Of a DNA stretch of 64,000 bases, positions 14,789 through 22,723 are shown piece by piece. Both the position numbers and the translations under genes were made by a program. Under the pieces are notes generated by a model. The model made no database searches. It was not told the origin of the DNA and saw only the letters and a program-made list of their open reading frames with translations. The stretch comes from an uncultured Eubacterium sp. (GTDB lineage: Bacteria > Bacillota > Clostridia > Lachnospirales > Lachnospiraceae): NCBI GenBank assembly GCA_910584065.1, contig CAJTZN010000001.1, positions 1 to 64,000 of the forward strand. The letters are read 5' to 3'. The first letter of the stretch is position 1. The number at the start of each line of letters is the position of its first letter.

Positions 14789-14817
14789 TTGACAAAAGAT
14801 GTCAGAATTGGTATAAT
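14789..14817 (+). promoter_or_regulatory. rpmF promoter (consensus)
   Basis: TTGACA (14789-14794) and TATAAT (14812-14817) with exactly 17 bases between are a perfect sigma-A consensus, as expected for a ribosomal protein gene. A DUF177 (YceD-like) gene usually precedes rpmF, but the 140 bases between ackA and rpmF have no room for one. Confidence 0.85.
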
Positions 14818-14854
14818 GGCAGAAGTGTTTTGAGTTTTAAGGAGGTGTAATGAC

Positions 14855-15037
14855 ATGTCAATCTGTCCTAAGAATAAATCTTCGAAAGCAAGAAGAGACA
14901 AACGCAGAGCAAACTGGAAAATGACGGCGCCTACGTTGGTAAAGTGCAGTAAATGCGGGGAACTGATGGTTCCGCACCGAGTTTGCAAAAGTTGTGGAAG
15001 CTACAATAAAAAAGAGATTCTTGCCAGTGCTGAATAA
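14855..15037 (+). CDS. rpmF: 50S ribosomal protein L32
   Basis: A 60-residue large-subunit protein with the basic N-terminus MSICPKNKSSKARRDKRRANWKM and a zinc ribbon CSKCG ... CKSCG, so it is the zinc-binding (C+) form. GGAGGTG lies seven bases before the ATG. A consensus promoter lies upstream and a strong terminator about 90 bases downstream, so it is monocistronic here. Confidence 0.97.
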   Translation: MSICPKNKSSKARRDKRRANWKMTAPTLVKCSKCGELMVPHRVCKSCGSYNKKEILASAE

Positions 15038-15124
15038 GCGTCAAGCCACGTAAAATCGTTGGTTTGCGAAGGAGTTTTTAGGTTAAGTTTCTGCAGGAAC
15101 ACATTTTTGCAAAAGTGTACATGA

Positions 15125-15163
15125 AGCCAATATATCTATGAAAGTGGATGTATTGGCTTTTTT
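15125..15163 (+). terminator. Intrinsic terminator after rpmF
   Basis: AGCCAATATATC (15125-15136) pairs with GATGTATTGGCT (15147-15158) over 12 positions with one G-U, followed by a run of six T. Confidence 0.9.
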
Positions 15164-15193
15164 GCGTGCAAAGGATTTTATAAAGTCTCTCAT

Positions 15194-15949
15194 TTAAAGT
15201 TTAATCAGGCGACAGTAATCCCTCTCAGTTTCAATAACACATTCAACAATCAGTTTGAAAAATGGTTCCATATCGTTTAGCCGTCTGGAGGCAGACAGGG
15301 CATTGATATAGTCATTACGCAAAATGGGGGGGATGGATACTACGCCATAACCGGCATTGACCAGAATAAAATTCATCAGGAGTCTGGCAGTCCTGCCATT
15401 TCCGTCAATAAAAGGATGAATATCAACCAGCCGTTTGTGTGCCATTGCTGCCAGTTCAATAGGATGCAGGGTACCCCGTGATGAACGAATCTGATCTGTT
15501 AGATGCTTCATGAGTTGGGGAATTTCGTCTGGAGCAGGAGGGATATACTCCGTACCGGAAATGTAAACTTGAACAGAACGGTACTGGCCGGCCTGGTTGT
15601 CGTCAACCTTTTGGTAAAAAAGACGGTGCAGTTTTTTAATGGTGTCTTCTGTGATACACATGTCCTGCTGCCTTGCCAGTTCTAACATGAAATCATAGGC
15701 GGCGCCATGCCCGACGGCCTCATAACAGTCCTTTAACGGGCGTCCTCCAACTGTAATGCCATCCTCCAGAAGTATCTTTGTTTCCGATATGGTGAGGGTA
15801 TTTCCCTCTAAAGCGTTACTGCTGTAAGTAAAGCCGATACGGAAATAATCATCCAGGGATTTCAGTTCTTCCTTTGCCAGTGGACGGGCAGAGGATATTT
15901 TTTGTTTGTAGGAATCTGCTTTTTGCAGCAGATCTTGTAATGTCGGCAT
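15194..15949 (-). CDS. Fic-domain protein (putative AMP transferase)
   Basis: A 251-residue Fic protein. The catalytic motif HPFIDGNGR (residues 178-186) is intact, with the His, the Asp and the anion-binding GNGR all present. The N-terminal helix carries S-x-x-x-E-G at residues 44-49 (SNALEG), which matches the inhibitory (S/T)xxxE(G/N) motif, so this is a self-contained class II enzyme that would be held inactive by its own glutamate. Targets are unknown. AAGGAGG precedes the ATG. It has its own promoter (16025-16053, minus strand). A 30-codon open frame lies within the leader and ends just before the ribosome binding site; no start codon is obvious for it. Confidence 0.9.
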   Translation of the reverse strand: MPTLQDLLQKADSYKQKISSARPLAKEELKSLDDYFRIGFTYSSNALEGNTLTISETKILLEDGITVGGRPLKDCYEAVGHGAAYDFMLELARQQDMCITEDTIKKLHRLFYQKVDDNQAGQYRSVQVYISGTEYIPPAPDEIPQLMKHLTDQIRSSRGTLHPIELAAMAHKRLVDIHPFIDGNGRTARLLMNFILVNAGYGVVSIPPILRNDYINALSASRRLNDMEPFFKLIVECVIETERDYCRLIKL

Positions 15950-16024
15950 TGAGAGACCTCCTTACTGTTCGGCATTGGTAGCAGGAACATATTCCAAATT
16001 GCCATAAACCTTTGTAATACCTAT

Positions 16025-16053
16025 ATTATAAGGATTTTTCCCGATGTTGGCAA
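16025..16053 (-). promoter_or_regulatory. Promoter of the fic gene
   Basis: Read on the minus strand, TTGCCA and TATAAT are 17 bases apart. The transcript would have a leader of about 65-70 bases before the fic ATG at 15949. Confidence 0.75.
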
Positions 16054-16192
16054 CCTATATTTTTTCGCTCATCAGGTGCCGCATCCTGAAAGTTACTTTG
16101 GCTAAAACCGATCATGAAATGTAGTTGATTTCTCTTTTCTATTATGATACGATAGGGATGGGAAAATTTGACACACAGGGAAAGGGAAAGCC

Positions 16193-16212
16193 GGTGTACG
16201 ATACCGTACACC
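16193..16212. promoter_or_regulatory. Palindrome upstream of the diguanylate cyclase gene
   Basis: GGTGTACG, four bases, CGTACACC: perfect 8-bp arms 25 bases before the start of the GGDEF gene, about 20 bases downstream of a TTGACA at 16168-16173. No good -10 was found at the expected spacing. It may be an operator or a 5'-UTR hairpin next to the ribosome binding site. Confidence 0.4.
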
Positions 16213-16237
16213 AGGATAAAAGTCGGGGGACATATGA

Positions 16238-17536
16238 ATGAAAGAACAATTAATGAGCGCGGCATTTAGAACGATGCTGGATGAAGCGACGGAGATGATT
16301 TTTTTAAAGGATGTGGATCTGGTTTATCAGGCTGTTTCCGCTCCGTTTGTAGAGATGGTGGGCAAGTCGTCGGCAGAAGAAGTGGTAGGTCATACCGATG
16401 CAGAGATTTATGAGGACAAAAATCTATGCAGACGGTATGAAGCAGATGAACGCCGTCTGCTGTTCGAACAGAAAAATATGAAGGGGTATATCGAGCCGAT
16501 CACGGATGATCACGGACAGGCGAGATATGGTGCAACGTCCAAATATCTGCTTCGTGATGGGAAAAATCAGATCATCGGCATACTGGGAATCGTGAAAGAT
16601 GTTACGAGGGAATACCGCGCACGCCAGCGCTATCAGCAGGAATTCAGATATTTGTTTGAACTGCCGGAGGATACGTATGCCGTCTGCTATATTGATGTTG
16701 ATGACTGGCGCATTATCAAGCAGCGGCGGCAGAATATAGAGGATGGCACCCTGCAGGAATGCCAGACCGTGGAACAAATATGCAGTTACGCGGTAGACTC
16801 CATCGTAGATAAGGGGTGTGAAGGGGTGGAATTTTATCAGGATTTCACGCCGGATACATTGTGGAGTATATATAATAGCGGGAGAAACTGCGTATCTTTC
16901 GAGTACGAACGGAAAATGTCGGATGGTTCAGCCAGATGGGTGCACAATGAGGCGCATTTCCTAACGGATGTGGACAGCGGCCATCTGTGCGTCATGCTTT
17001 CGGTCAAGGACATCACGGCGGACAAGAAGGAGGAGCAGGAGATATTCGAGGCCGCAACGTTAGACCAGATGACAAAGGTATTAAATCGCGCAACGGCGAT
17101 CAAATATATCAAACAGATTATCTACAATGAAGAAGAAAAGCTTCATGTGCTGTTCATGCTCGATGTCGATAATTTCAAAGGCATCAATGATACATTCGGC
17201 CATCAGGCAGGCGATGAATTTCTGATCAGGCTGGCGGGCGAATTAAAGAATTCATTCCGTGAAGATGATGTCGTGGGCAGGATCGGCGGGGATGAGTTTT
17301 TCATTTTCCTGAGGAACGTAGTGGAGATCAGCCAGATTGAGAAAAAGGCCCAGGAAATACTGGATATTGTTTCCAGGGCGGGGGAGGACTATTCGGAGGC
17401 TGAATCGAGTGGAAGCATCGGGATCGCCCTGTATCCGGGGGATGGGAGAACGATCGAGGAATTGTATTCCAGGGCGGATGAGGCACTGTATGTGGCGAAG
17501 AGGGACGGCAAGAATCAATATGTATTTGCCGGATGA
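16238..17536 (+). CDS. PAS-PAS-GGDEF diguanylate cyclase
   Basis: A 432-residue signalling protein that should make cyclic di-GMP from two GTP. The first PAS domain is residues about 8-130 (FLKDVDLVYQAVSAPF; ends GIVKDVTREY). The second sensor region is about 140-270 (ends MLSVKDITADKKEE). The GGDEF domain is about 275-432: LDVDNFKGINDTFGH, the active motif GGDEF near residue 350, and a C-terminal YSRADEALYVAKRDGKN. RxxD five residues before GGDEF is an intact inhibitory site. No membrane segment is seen, so the signal is probably cytosolic. The start is preceded by GGGGGA. The following xylosidase gene has its own promoter. Confidence 0.92.
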   Translation: MKEQLMSAAFRTMLDEATEMIFLKDVDLVYQAVSAPFVEMVGKSSAEEVVGHTDAEIYEDKNLCRRYEADERRLLFEQKNMKGYIEPITDDHGQARYGATSKYLLRDGKNQIIGILGIVKDVTREYRARQRYQQEFRYLFELPEDTYAVCYIDVDDWRIIKQRRQNIEDGTLQECQTVEQICSYAVDSIVDKGCEGVEFYQDFTPDTLWSIYNSGRNCVSFEYERKMSDGSARWVHNEAHFLTDVDSGHLCVMLSVKDITADKKEEQEIFEAATLDQMTKVLNRATAIKYIKQIIYNEEEKLHVLFMLDVDNFKGINDTFGHQAGDEFLIRLAGELKNSFREDDVVGRIGGDEFFIFLRNVVEISQIEKKAQEILDIVSRAGEDYSEAESSGSIGIALYPGDGRTIEELYSRADEALYVAKRDGKNQYVFAG

Positions 17537-17571
17537 TCCTGGAAAAGCTTCTGAAATCAACATTTTTTCCA

Positions 17572-17600
17572 TTGCCTTTTCCTACAAAAATAGATATACT
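17572..17600 (+). promoter_or_regulatory. Promoter of the GH43 gene
   Basis: TTGCCT (17572-17577) and TATACT (17595-17600) with a 17-base spacer lie about 38 bases before the start at 17638. Confidence 0.6.
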
Positions 17601-17637
17601 GAAAGAAGAACATATCAGAATGGAGGGTACATACCAT

Positions 17638-19293
17638 ATGAAACAATTCAAAAATCCGGTTCTGCCCGGTTTTAACGCAGACCCGTCGATCATCCGCGTC
17701 GATGATACATATTATATCGCCAATTCCACGTTTGAGTGGTTTCCGGGCGTACGGCTCCACGAATCCAAAGACATGATCCACTGGAATCTGCTTCCGTCGC
17801 CTCTTTCCACTACGACGTTACTCGATATGAAGGGAAATCCTTCTTCCGGCGGGATCTGGGCGCCGGATCTGTCGTATGCGGACGGGAAATTCTGGCTCGT
17901 CTACACCGATGTCAAGGTGACGGAGGGCACGTTTAAGGATATGGTAAATTATGTAACGACGGCCGAGGACATACGCGGGCCGTGGTCGGATCCGATCCGT
18001 ATCAATGGCGTTGGCTTTGACGCCTCGTTGTTCCACGATGAGGATGGACGCAAATATCTGGTACAGCAGACGTGGGACCACCGGGAATACCACCATGCGT
18101 TCCGCGGTATCACGCTGACGGAATTTGATACGGAGACGATGAAATTAAAACCAGAGACAGCGCGAAACATTTATAATGGTACGGATGTGAAACTTGTGGA
18201 AGGCCCCCATCTGTATAAAATAAATGGCTATTATTATCTGTTTGCCGCGCAGGGCGGGACGGTTTATACCCATCAGGAAGTTGTCGCGCGCTCCCGGACG
18301 CTGGACGAGCTCAGTTTCGAGACCGAGCCGGACGGCCCGTTTATCACGAACTTTGATACGCCGTATCTCGGCATCCAGAAGCAGGGGCACGGCGCGCTCG
18401 TGGAAACGCCGGGCGGGGAATGGTATTACGCCAGCCTCTGCGGGCGTCCGTGGACACATGAAAATGAGTCGTGTATCGACCCGCGCGGGTATTGTACGCT
18501 CGGACGCGAGACGGCGATCCAGAAAGTGTACTGGGATGAGGACGGCTGGCCGCGGATTGAGGGAGGACACGGCGGAAGCGTGTATGTGGACGCGCCGGCA
18601 GATGGGATCGAAACGGACGCCCCGGCGGACCACTCTCTCCACGATGATTTTGAGGAGGCAAAACTGCATGACGAGTGGAATACGCTGCGGGTTCCATTTA
18701 CCGATGATATGGGGACGGTCGGCGGCGGGAAACTCGTGCTGCGCGGCCAGGGTTCACTTTGTAATACGCACGAACTGTCACTGGTAGCCAAGCGCTGGCA
18801 GGCGTTTTATTTTGACGCGTCCGTAAAGGTAAGCTATCAGCCGTATTCGTATCAGCAGATGGCGGGCCTGACAAACTATTACAACGACAAGCACTGGTCC
18901 TTTGCCTTTGTGACATGGAATGAAAAAAACGGCCGCGTGATCGAGGTCGGCGAGTGCAACCGTGGAAATTACACGTCATTCCTGCGCGACGACGCCATTC
19001 CGGTACCGGAAGGCGCAGATGTGTGGCTGCGGACGAAGGTGAGGAAGGAAAGCTATACGTACGAATATTCGTTTGACGGGACAAACTACGAGGAAATACC
19101 GGTTACGCTTGATGCGGCCGTTCTCTCGGATGATTACGTACTGCAGAGTTATGGCGGATTTTTCACCGGCGCTTTTGTGGGAATGGCGTGCGTGGATTAC
19201 GCGTATTTTGACACGCAGGCGGAGTTTAGCTGTTTTGATTACAGAGAACTCGGAGATGTCAGGAAGGACGATGGGACGTTTGCCTGGGAATAA
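17638..19293 (+). CDS. Glycoside hydrolase family 43 beta-xylosidase/arabinofuranosidase
   Basis: An inverting enzyme expected to cleave xylose or arabinose from the ends of xylo-oligosaccharides. It has 552 residues and no signal peptide, so it is cytoplasmic. The five-bladed propeller (residues about 5-310) shows the usual acidic residues: Asp in NADPS (general base), Asp in FDASLFHDEDG (pKa modulator) and Glu in LVEGPHLYK (general acid). The C-terminal beta-sandwich (about 320-550, with KRWQAFYFDASVKV) is typical of two-domain GH43 xylosidases. The ATG at 17638 follows GGAGGG and gives the conserved MKQFKNPVLPGF. It is separated from the main xylan locus at 37-59 kb by the Ter module. Confidence 0.92.
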   Translation: MKQFKNPVLPGFNADPSIIRVDDTYYIANSTFEWFPGVRLHESKDMIHWNLLPSPLSTTTLLDMKGNPSSGGIWAPDLSYADGKFWLVYTDVKVTEGTFKDMVNYVTTAEDIRGPWSDPIRINGVGFDASLFHDEDGRKYLVQQTWDHREYHHAFRGITLTEFDTETMKLKPETARNIYNGTDVKLVEGPHLYKINGYYYLFAAQGGTVYTHQEVVARSRTLDELSFETEPDGPFITNFDTPYLGIQKQGHGALVETPGGEWYYASLCGRPWTHENESCIDPRGYCTLGRETAIQKVYWDEDGWPRIEGGHGGSVYVDAPADGIETDAPADHSLHDDFEEAKLHDEWNTLRVPFTDDMGTVGGGKLVLRGQGSLCNTHELSLVAKRWQAFYFDASVKVSYQPYSYQQMAGLTNYYNDKHWSFAFVTWNEKNGRVIEVGECNRGNYTSFLRDDAIPVPEGADVWLRTKVRKESYTYEYSFDGTNYEEIPVTLDAAVLSDDYVLQSYGGFFTGAFVGMACVDYAYFDTQAEFSCFDYRELGDVRKDDGTFAWE

Positions 19294-19315
19294 AAGACTA
19301 TTAAAGGAGCAGAAC

Positions 19316-20533
19316 ATGTATAACGAGGCGGAACTGGTTCGTATCGCCCGAAGGGAGAACAATACAAAGAGAACGTATCTGGTCGTCGATCCCCTGCAGG
19401 GAAAGCATGTCCCGGTTTCCCCGACGAAGGCGCTGAACCTGTTTTCAGATCTGGCAGATGAGGTGCGGAATGAATATGGCAAGGAAGCACTTTTGGTCGT
19501 CGGTTTTGCGGAAACGGCGACCGCGATCGGGGCGCAGGTGGCGGTTTGCTTAGGCGCGAAGTACATACAGACGACGAGGGAGACGATCCCGGGGGTGGAA
19601 TATTTGTTTTTTTCGGAAGAACACAGCCATGCCACCGAACAAAGGCTGGTGAGGACGGATATCGACGCCGTGATCGGCCAGATCGACCGGATTCTTTTTG
19701 TCGAGGACGAGGTGACGACCGGCCAGACGATCCTGAACATCATATCACGCATAGAAGGATACTACGCAGATGAAATTCGGCCGGATAAGATCCGTTCGGA
19801 TAAACTCCGATTTTCCGTACTTTCCCTGCTCAATGGCATGGACGGCGCGCACGCCGACAGATACGCCGGAAAAGGTATTCGGCTCCACTATTTGTGTAAA
19901 ACCGATCACAGCCGGTTCGCGGAACGGGCAGAGCGCTATCGGGGGGATGGCGAGTACGTGACCTACGATGGTAGGTTAGCCTGCGATAGCAGGTTGGCCT
20001 ACGATGGCCGGTTCGCCTGCGATAGCAGGTTAGCCAACGATGGCCGGTTCGTCTGCGATAGCGGGTGTGTTTCCCGTGTGGAGGAAATGAGTGTTTCCGG
20101 ATATATGAACGCCAGAAGGCTTGTGGAGGCTCCGTCATACGAGAACGCGTGCGGGGAACTGTGGGAGTGCGTGAAAGCTCGGCTGTTAAAGAAAGAGTAT
20201 CAAAACCTGCTCGTGATCGGCACCGAAGAGTTTATGTATCCGGCACTGTTCATCGGAGAAAAACTGGAACGGGAGGGGAAGGCGGTAAAATGCCATGCCA
20301 CGACGCGGAGTCCGATCGTGGTCAGTTCGGAGGCGGATTATCCGTTGCATCAGAGATATGAGTTGAAGAGCCTTTACGATGAAAAGAGGAAAACATTTAT
20401 TTATGATCTCGATTGCTATGACAAGGTCGTGATCGTTACGGACGCGCCGGCAGGAGAGAGTGCGGGCCTGTTTTCTTTACTCCGTGCGGTCTGTCGGAAA
20501 AATGATGATGTATTAGTGGTCAGGTGGTGTTAG
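19316..20533 (+). CDS. Ter-module phosphoribosyltransferase with TRSP domain
   Basis: A 405-residue two-domain protein of the Ter biosynthetic module (PRTase_2 plus TRSP domains). The PRTase half (about 20-210) has a canonical PRPP loop, VEDEVTTGQT, near residues 129-138. The C-terminal half (about 265-405) carries the name-giving T-R-S-P motif near residue 330 (ATTRSPIV). These proteins are predicted to help build a nucleoside-like metabolite. Residues 217-250 are a hexapeptide tandem repeat (YDGRLA/CDSRLA units) in the linker. The start follows AAAGGAG. It begins 22 bases after the GH43 gene with no clear promoter between them, and the stop almost touches the next gene. Confidence 0.87.
   Translation: MYNEAELVRIARRENNTKRTYLVVDPLQGKHVPVSPTKALNLFSDLADEVRNEYGKEALLVVGFAETATAIGAQVAVCLGAKYIQTTRETIPGVEYLFFSEEHSHATEQRLVRTDIDAVIGQIDRILFVEDEVTTGQTILNIISRIEGYYADEIRPDKIRSDKLRFSVLSLLNGMDGAHADRYAGKGIRLHYLCKTDHSRFAERAERYRGDGEYVTYDGRLACDSRLAYDGRFACDSRLANDGRFVCDSGCVSRVEEMSVSGYMNARRLVEAPSYENACGELWECVKARLLKKEYQNLLVIGTEEFMYPALFIGEKLEREGKAVKCHATTRSPIVVSSEADYPLHQRYELKSLYDEKRKTFIYDLDCYDKVVIVTDAPAGESAGLFSLLRAVCRKNDDVLVVRWC
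19964..20068 (+). repeat. 18-bp in-frame tandem repeat in the TRSP protein linker
   Basis: About six units of 18 bp starting TACGATGGTAGG or TGCGATAGCAGG alternate, so the real unit may be a 36-bp dimer present three times. Each 18-bp unit encodes six residues, x-D-(G/S)-R-(L/F)-A. No unique spacers separate the units, so it is not a CRISPR array. Confidence 0.9.
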
Positions 20534-20534
20534 A

Positions 20535-21587
20535 TTGAGAAGTTCGTATTCAGAAGATGATGTGGTCCTCTTATTAAAAGATATCACGGGACTTGTGGAG
20601 CCGCAGCCGACCGAGGAGCGGGAACGGCTGATCCAGTCGGGGAGGCATTACAGTGAGATGCTGCCGATCGAATATGTTCCGACCCCGGAATATATGGAGA
20701 TCTATGAAGAAGCGCTTGCCCGCTACGCAAAACCGACGGCGCTGGCAGTCGGGCGGCTGTCGGACAGGATCATGGAGCAAAATGGCAGAGAAGTCGTGCT
20801 GGTATCTCTGGCCAGGGCGGGGATCCCGATCGGTATTTTGATCAAGAGATACATTCGCTGGAAATATAACATAGAAGTACCGCATTATTCGATTTCTATC
20901 ATCCGCGGGCGCGGAATCGATGACAACGCGATGAAGTATCTGTTGGAGAAGTACGCGCCGGAGCAGCTGCTCTTTGTGGACGGGTGGATCGGAAAAGGGG
21001 CGATATTGCATGAACTGAAAAAAGACATTGAAGCGTACGAGGGAGTGTCGTCCCGGATCGCCGTGATCGCCGACCCCGCGAATGTCACGCAGCTGTGCGG
21101 GACGCATGAGGATATACTGATTCCCAGTTCCTGCCTGAACTGTACGGTTTCGGGTCTGGTCAGCCGAACGTTTTTGCGGGATGACATCATCGGGCCGCAC
21201 GATTTTCACGGCGCGGTCTATTATGGAGAACTGGCGGACTCGGATCTGTCCTATGAATTTATCAAAGCGATCGAAAATGAATTTGAACGGGAGCCGTCGC
21301 CGGAACCGGCCGGAGTGGCCGCAGGGTGCGGGATGGATGAAGTGAGGGAGATCGCGGAACGGTTTGGCGTCGGCGACATCAACCTGGTGAAGCCGGGGAT
21401 CGGCGAGACGACGAGGGTGCTTCTTCGGAGGATCCCCTGGAAAGTACTGATCGATCAGCGTTTTCAGAAAGATCCCCAGCTGGGGCATCTTGTCAGGCTT
21501 GCCGAAGAAAAGTCCGTGCCGGTCGCGTATTATCCGCTCCGGCACTATAAATGCTGCGGGATCATTAAAAAACTGGCGGATGCGTAG
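20535..21587 (+). CDS. StiP-family PRTase-like protein with PELOTA domain
   Basis: A 350-residue protein of the family named cysteine protease StiP, re-interpreted as a phosphoribosyltransferase-like member of the Ter module. The N-terminal part contains VLVSLARAGIPIGIL and a PRPP-loop equivalent, LLFVDGWIGKGAI. The C-terminal segment, about residues 265-345, contains DINLVKPGIGETTRVLLRRIP and fits a PELOTA RNA-binding domain. The start is a TTG at 20535, two bases after the preceding stop, with AGGTGG upstream, so translation is coupled. The C-terminus overlaps the end of the convergent lyase gene by 23 bases. Confidence 0.85.
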   Translation: MRSSYSEDDVVLLLKDITGLVEPQPTEERERLIQSGRHYSEMLPIEYVPTPEYMEIYEEALARYAKPTALAVGRLSDRIMEQNGREVVLVSLARAGIPIGILIKRYIRWKYNIEVPHYSISIIRGRGIDDNAMKYLLEKYAPEQLLFVDGWIGKGAILHELKKDIEAYEGVSSRIAVIADPANVTQLCGTHEDILIPSSCLNCTVSGLVSRTFLRDDIIGPHDFHGAVYYGELADSDLSYEFIKAIENEFEREPSPEPAGVAAGCGMDEVREIAERFGVGDINLVKPGIGETTRVLLRRIPWKVLIDQRFQKDPQLGHLVRLAEEKSVPVAYYPLRHYKCCGIIKKLADA

Positions 21588-22572
21588 GAAGATAGGCGGC
21601 TGTCTGCCGTTCTTCGCGGATCCCGAAGGCCTCAGCCATAAAAAGCGTTTTTTTCGCCCAGTTGTTGTGGGTTTTGTACTCGTTCATGCGCTCTTTGGTC
21701 AGGCTGCCGGACACGTATTCGTTGGCATTCTGGTTCCAGTTCAAGATTGATCTCGCATCGTTGAAATCCGTCTGGGACACCTGATAGGCGCGGTTCACGA
21801 CGGGGATTTGGTTTGGATGGATCACGGTCTTTCCGGTGAAGCCGCACAGTTTATCATCGTTGATCTCGCGGAGCAGGCCTTTTTCCCAGCCGGGGCCGTT
21901 GTAGTATTCCCACACCGGTCCGGAAACGACATAATCCATGCCGTAGACCGTGATGATATCGGAAAAGATCTGGGAAATCGGCTGGATCTGATGGATGGAT
22001 TCGTCGGCATGGCGCCGGAAGCCGAACGTATGGCAGAGGTCATTTCCACCGACCCGTATGTTTAGTACCAGATCTTCGATGGGGGCCAGCGTATCCTTGA
22101 GTTCATACAGGAGTTCGATCCTGCGGCGCAGGTCGATCATGGCCATGTTTTCATAGATCGGCATGACATACAGCTTCTGGCGGGCCGTTTCATTTGCCTG
22201 GATCAGTGCCTGAATGTAGGCGGCGGCATTTTCTGTCGTAAATTTCGGGAGGATGTATCCGGTTACGATCTGGAGGCTGTCGCCAAAAGCTCTGGTCAGG
22301 CGCGTGATCTGCGATTCGTTGCGGACGCGCACGAATATTTTGGGCAGATAAAACGGGTTTTTCTCATAACTGACATAGATATGGTTGATCGTGCGGATGA
22401 GCGTCTGTTCCGCTTCTTCGACAAAGCGGTCGTTGATCGTATCCTCGAGGCACAGCGCGAGGGAGTATTTGGAGCCAAATTTCTCCTGAACGACAGAGTC
22501 GGCAACACTTTTTTTATTTGCGGGGCAATACAACAGGGCCCCTATGCTATAGTAAAGAATGTTATTTTTCAA
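21565..22572 (-). CDS. HpcH/HpaI (CitE-like) C-C bond lyase of the Ter module
   Basis: A TIM-barrel aldolase/lyase of 335 residues related to citrate lyase beta chain and HpcH/HpaI. Visible features are LALCLEDTIND, the metal/substrate segments KLYVMPIYENMAMIDLR and LNIRVGGNDLC, and the late GFTGKTVIHPNQIPVV typical of CitE-like enzymes. In Ter modules this lyase is predicted to act with the two PRTases on a nucleoside-like product. The start was set to the TTG at 22572 because GGAG lies eight bases upstream; the longer open frame has no ribosome binding site. It is on the strand opposite the rest of the module, which is unusual, and converges on the StiP gene. Confidence 0.85.
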   Translation of the reverse strand: MKNNILYYSIGALLYCPANKKSVADSVVQEKFGSKYSLALCLEDTINDRFVEEAEQTLIRTINHIYVSYEKNPFYLPKIFVRVRNESQITRLTRAFGDSLQIVTGYILPKFTTENAAAYIQALIQANETARQKLYVMPIYENMAMIDLRRRIELLYELKDTLAPIEDLVLNIRVGGNDLCHTFGFRRHADESIHQIQPISQIFSDIITVYGMDYVVSGPVWEYYNGPGWEKGLLREINDDKLCGFTGKTVIHPNQIPVVNRAYQVSQTDFNDARSILNWNQNANEYVSGSLTKERMNEYKTHNNWAKKTLFMAEAFGIREERQTAAYLPTHPPVF

Positions 22573-22597
22573 TGTGGTTTCTCCTATTTGGTTTTTC

Positions 22598-22627
22598 GGG
22601 TTTTGAAACCCAGTATCAAATAGTATA
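22598..22627 (-). promoter_or_regulatory. Extended -10 promoter and leader hairpin of the lyase gene
   Basis: On the minus strand TGATATACT (TATACT at 22627-22622) is an extended -10; the -35 is poor. Just downstream, GGGTTT/AAACCC (22598-22611) forms a small perfect hairpin in the leader. The lyase therefore has its own promoter, divergent from the YceG-like/trypsin gene. Confidence 0.45.
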
Positions 22628-22723
22628 TCATGCTTTTTCTGAAAATGGTAGAGATAATTAAATGAAAGAGAGAATTTTCTGGGATAACGTGTGGGAAGAA
22701 AACGAAAATGGAGATAAGGGAAA

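Noticed and set aside
19964..20068. Possible CRISPR-like array
   Set aside because: Units are contiguous without unique spacers and are in frame with a protein; the same holds for the arrays at 23504, 32809, 35443 and 63291.
20574..21545. 323-codon minus-strand open frame opposite the StiP/PELOTA gene
   Set aside because: Codon-bias shadow; the plus-strand frame has clear PRTase and PELOTA motifs and coupled translation.
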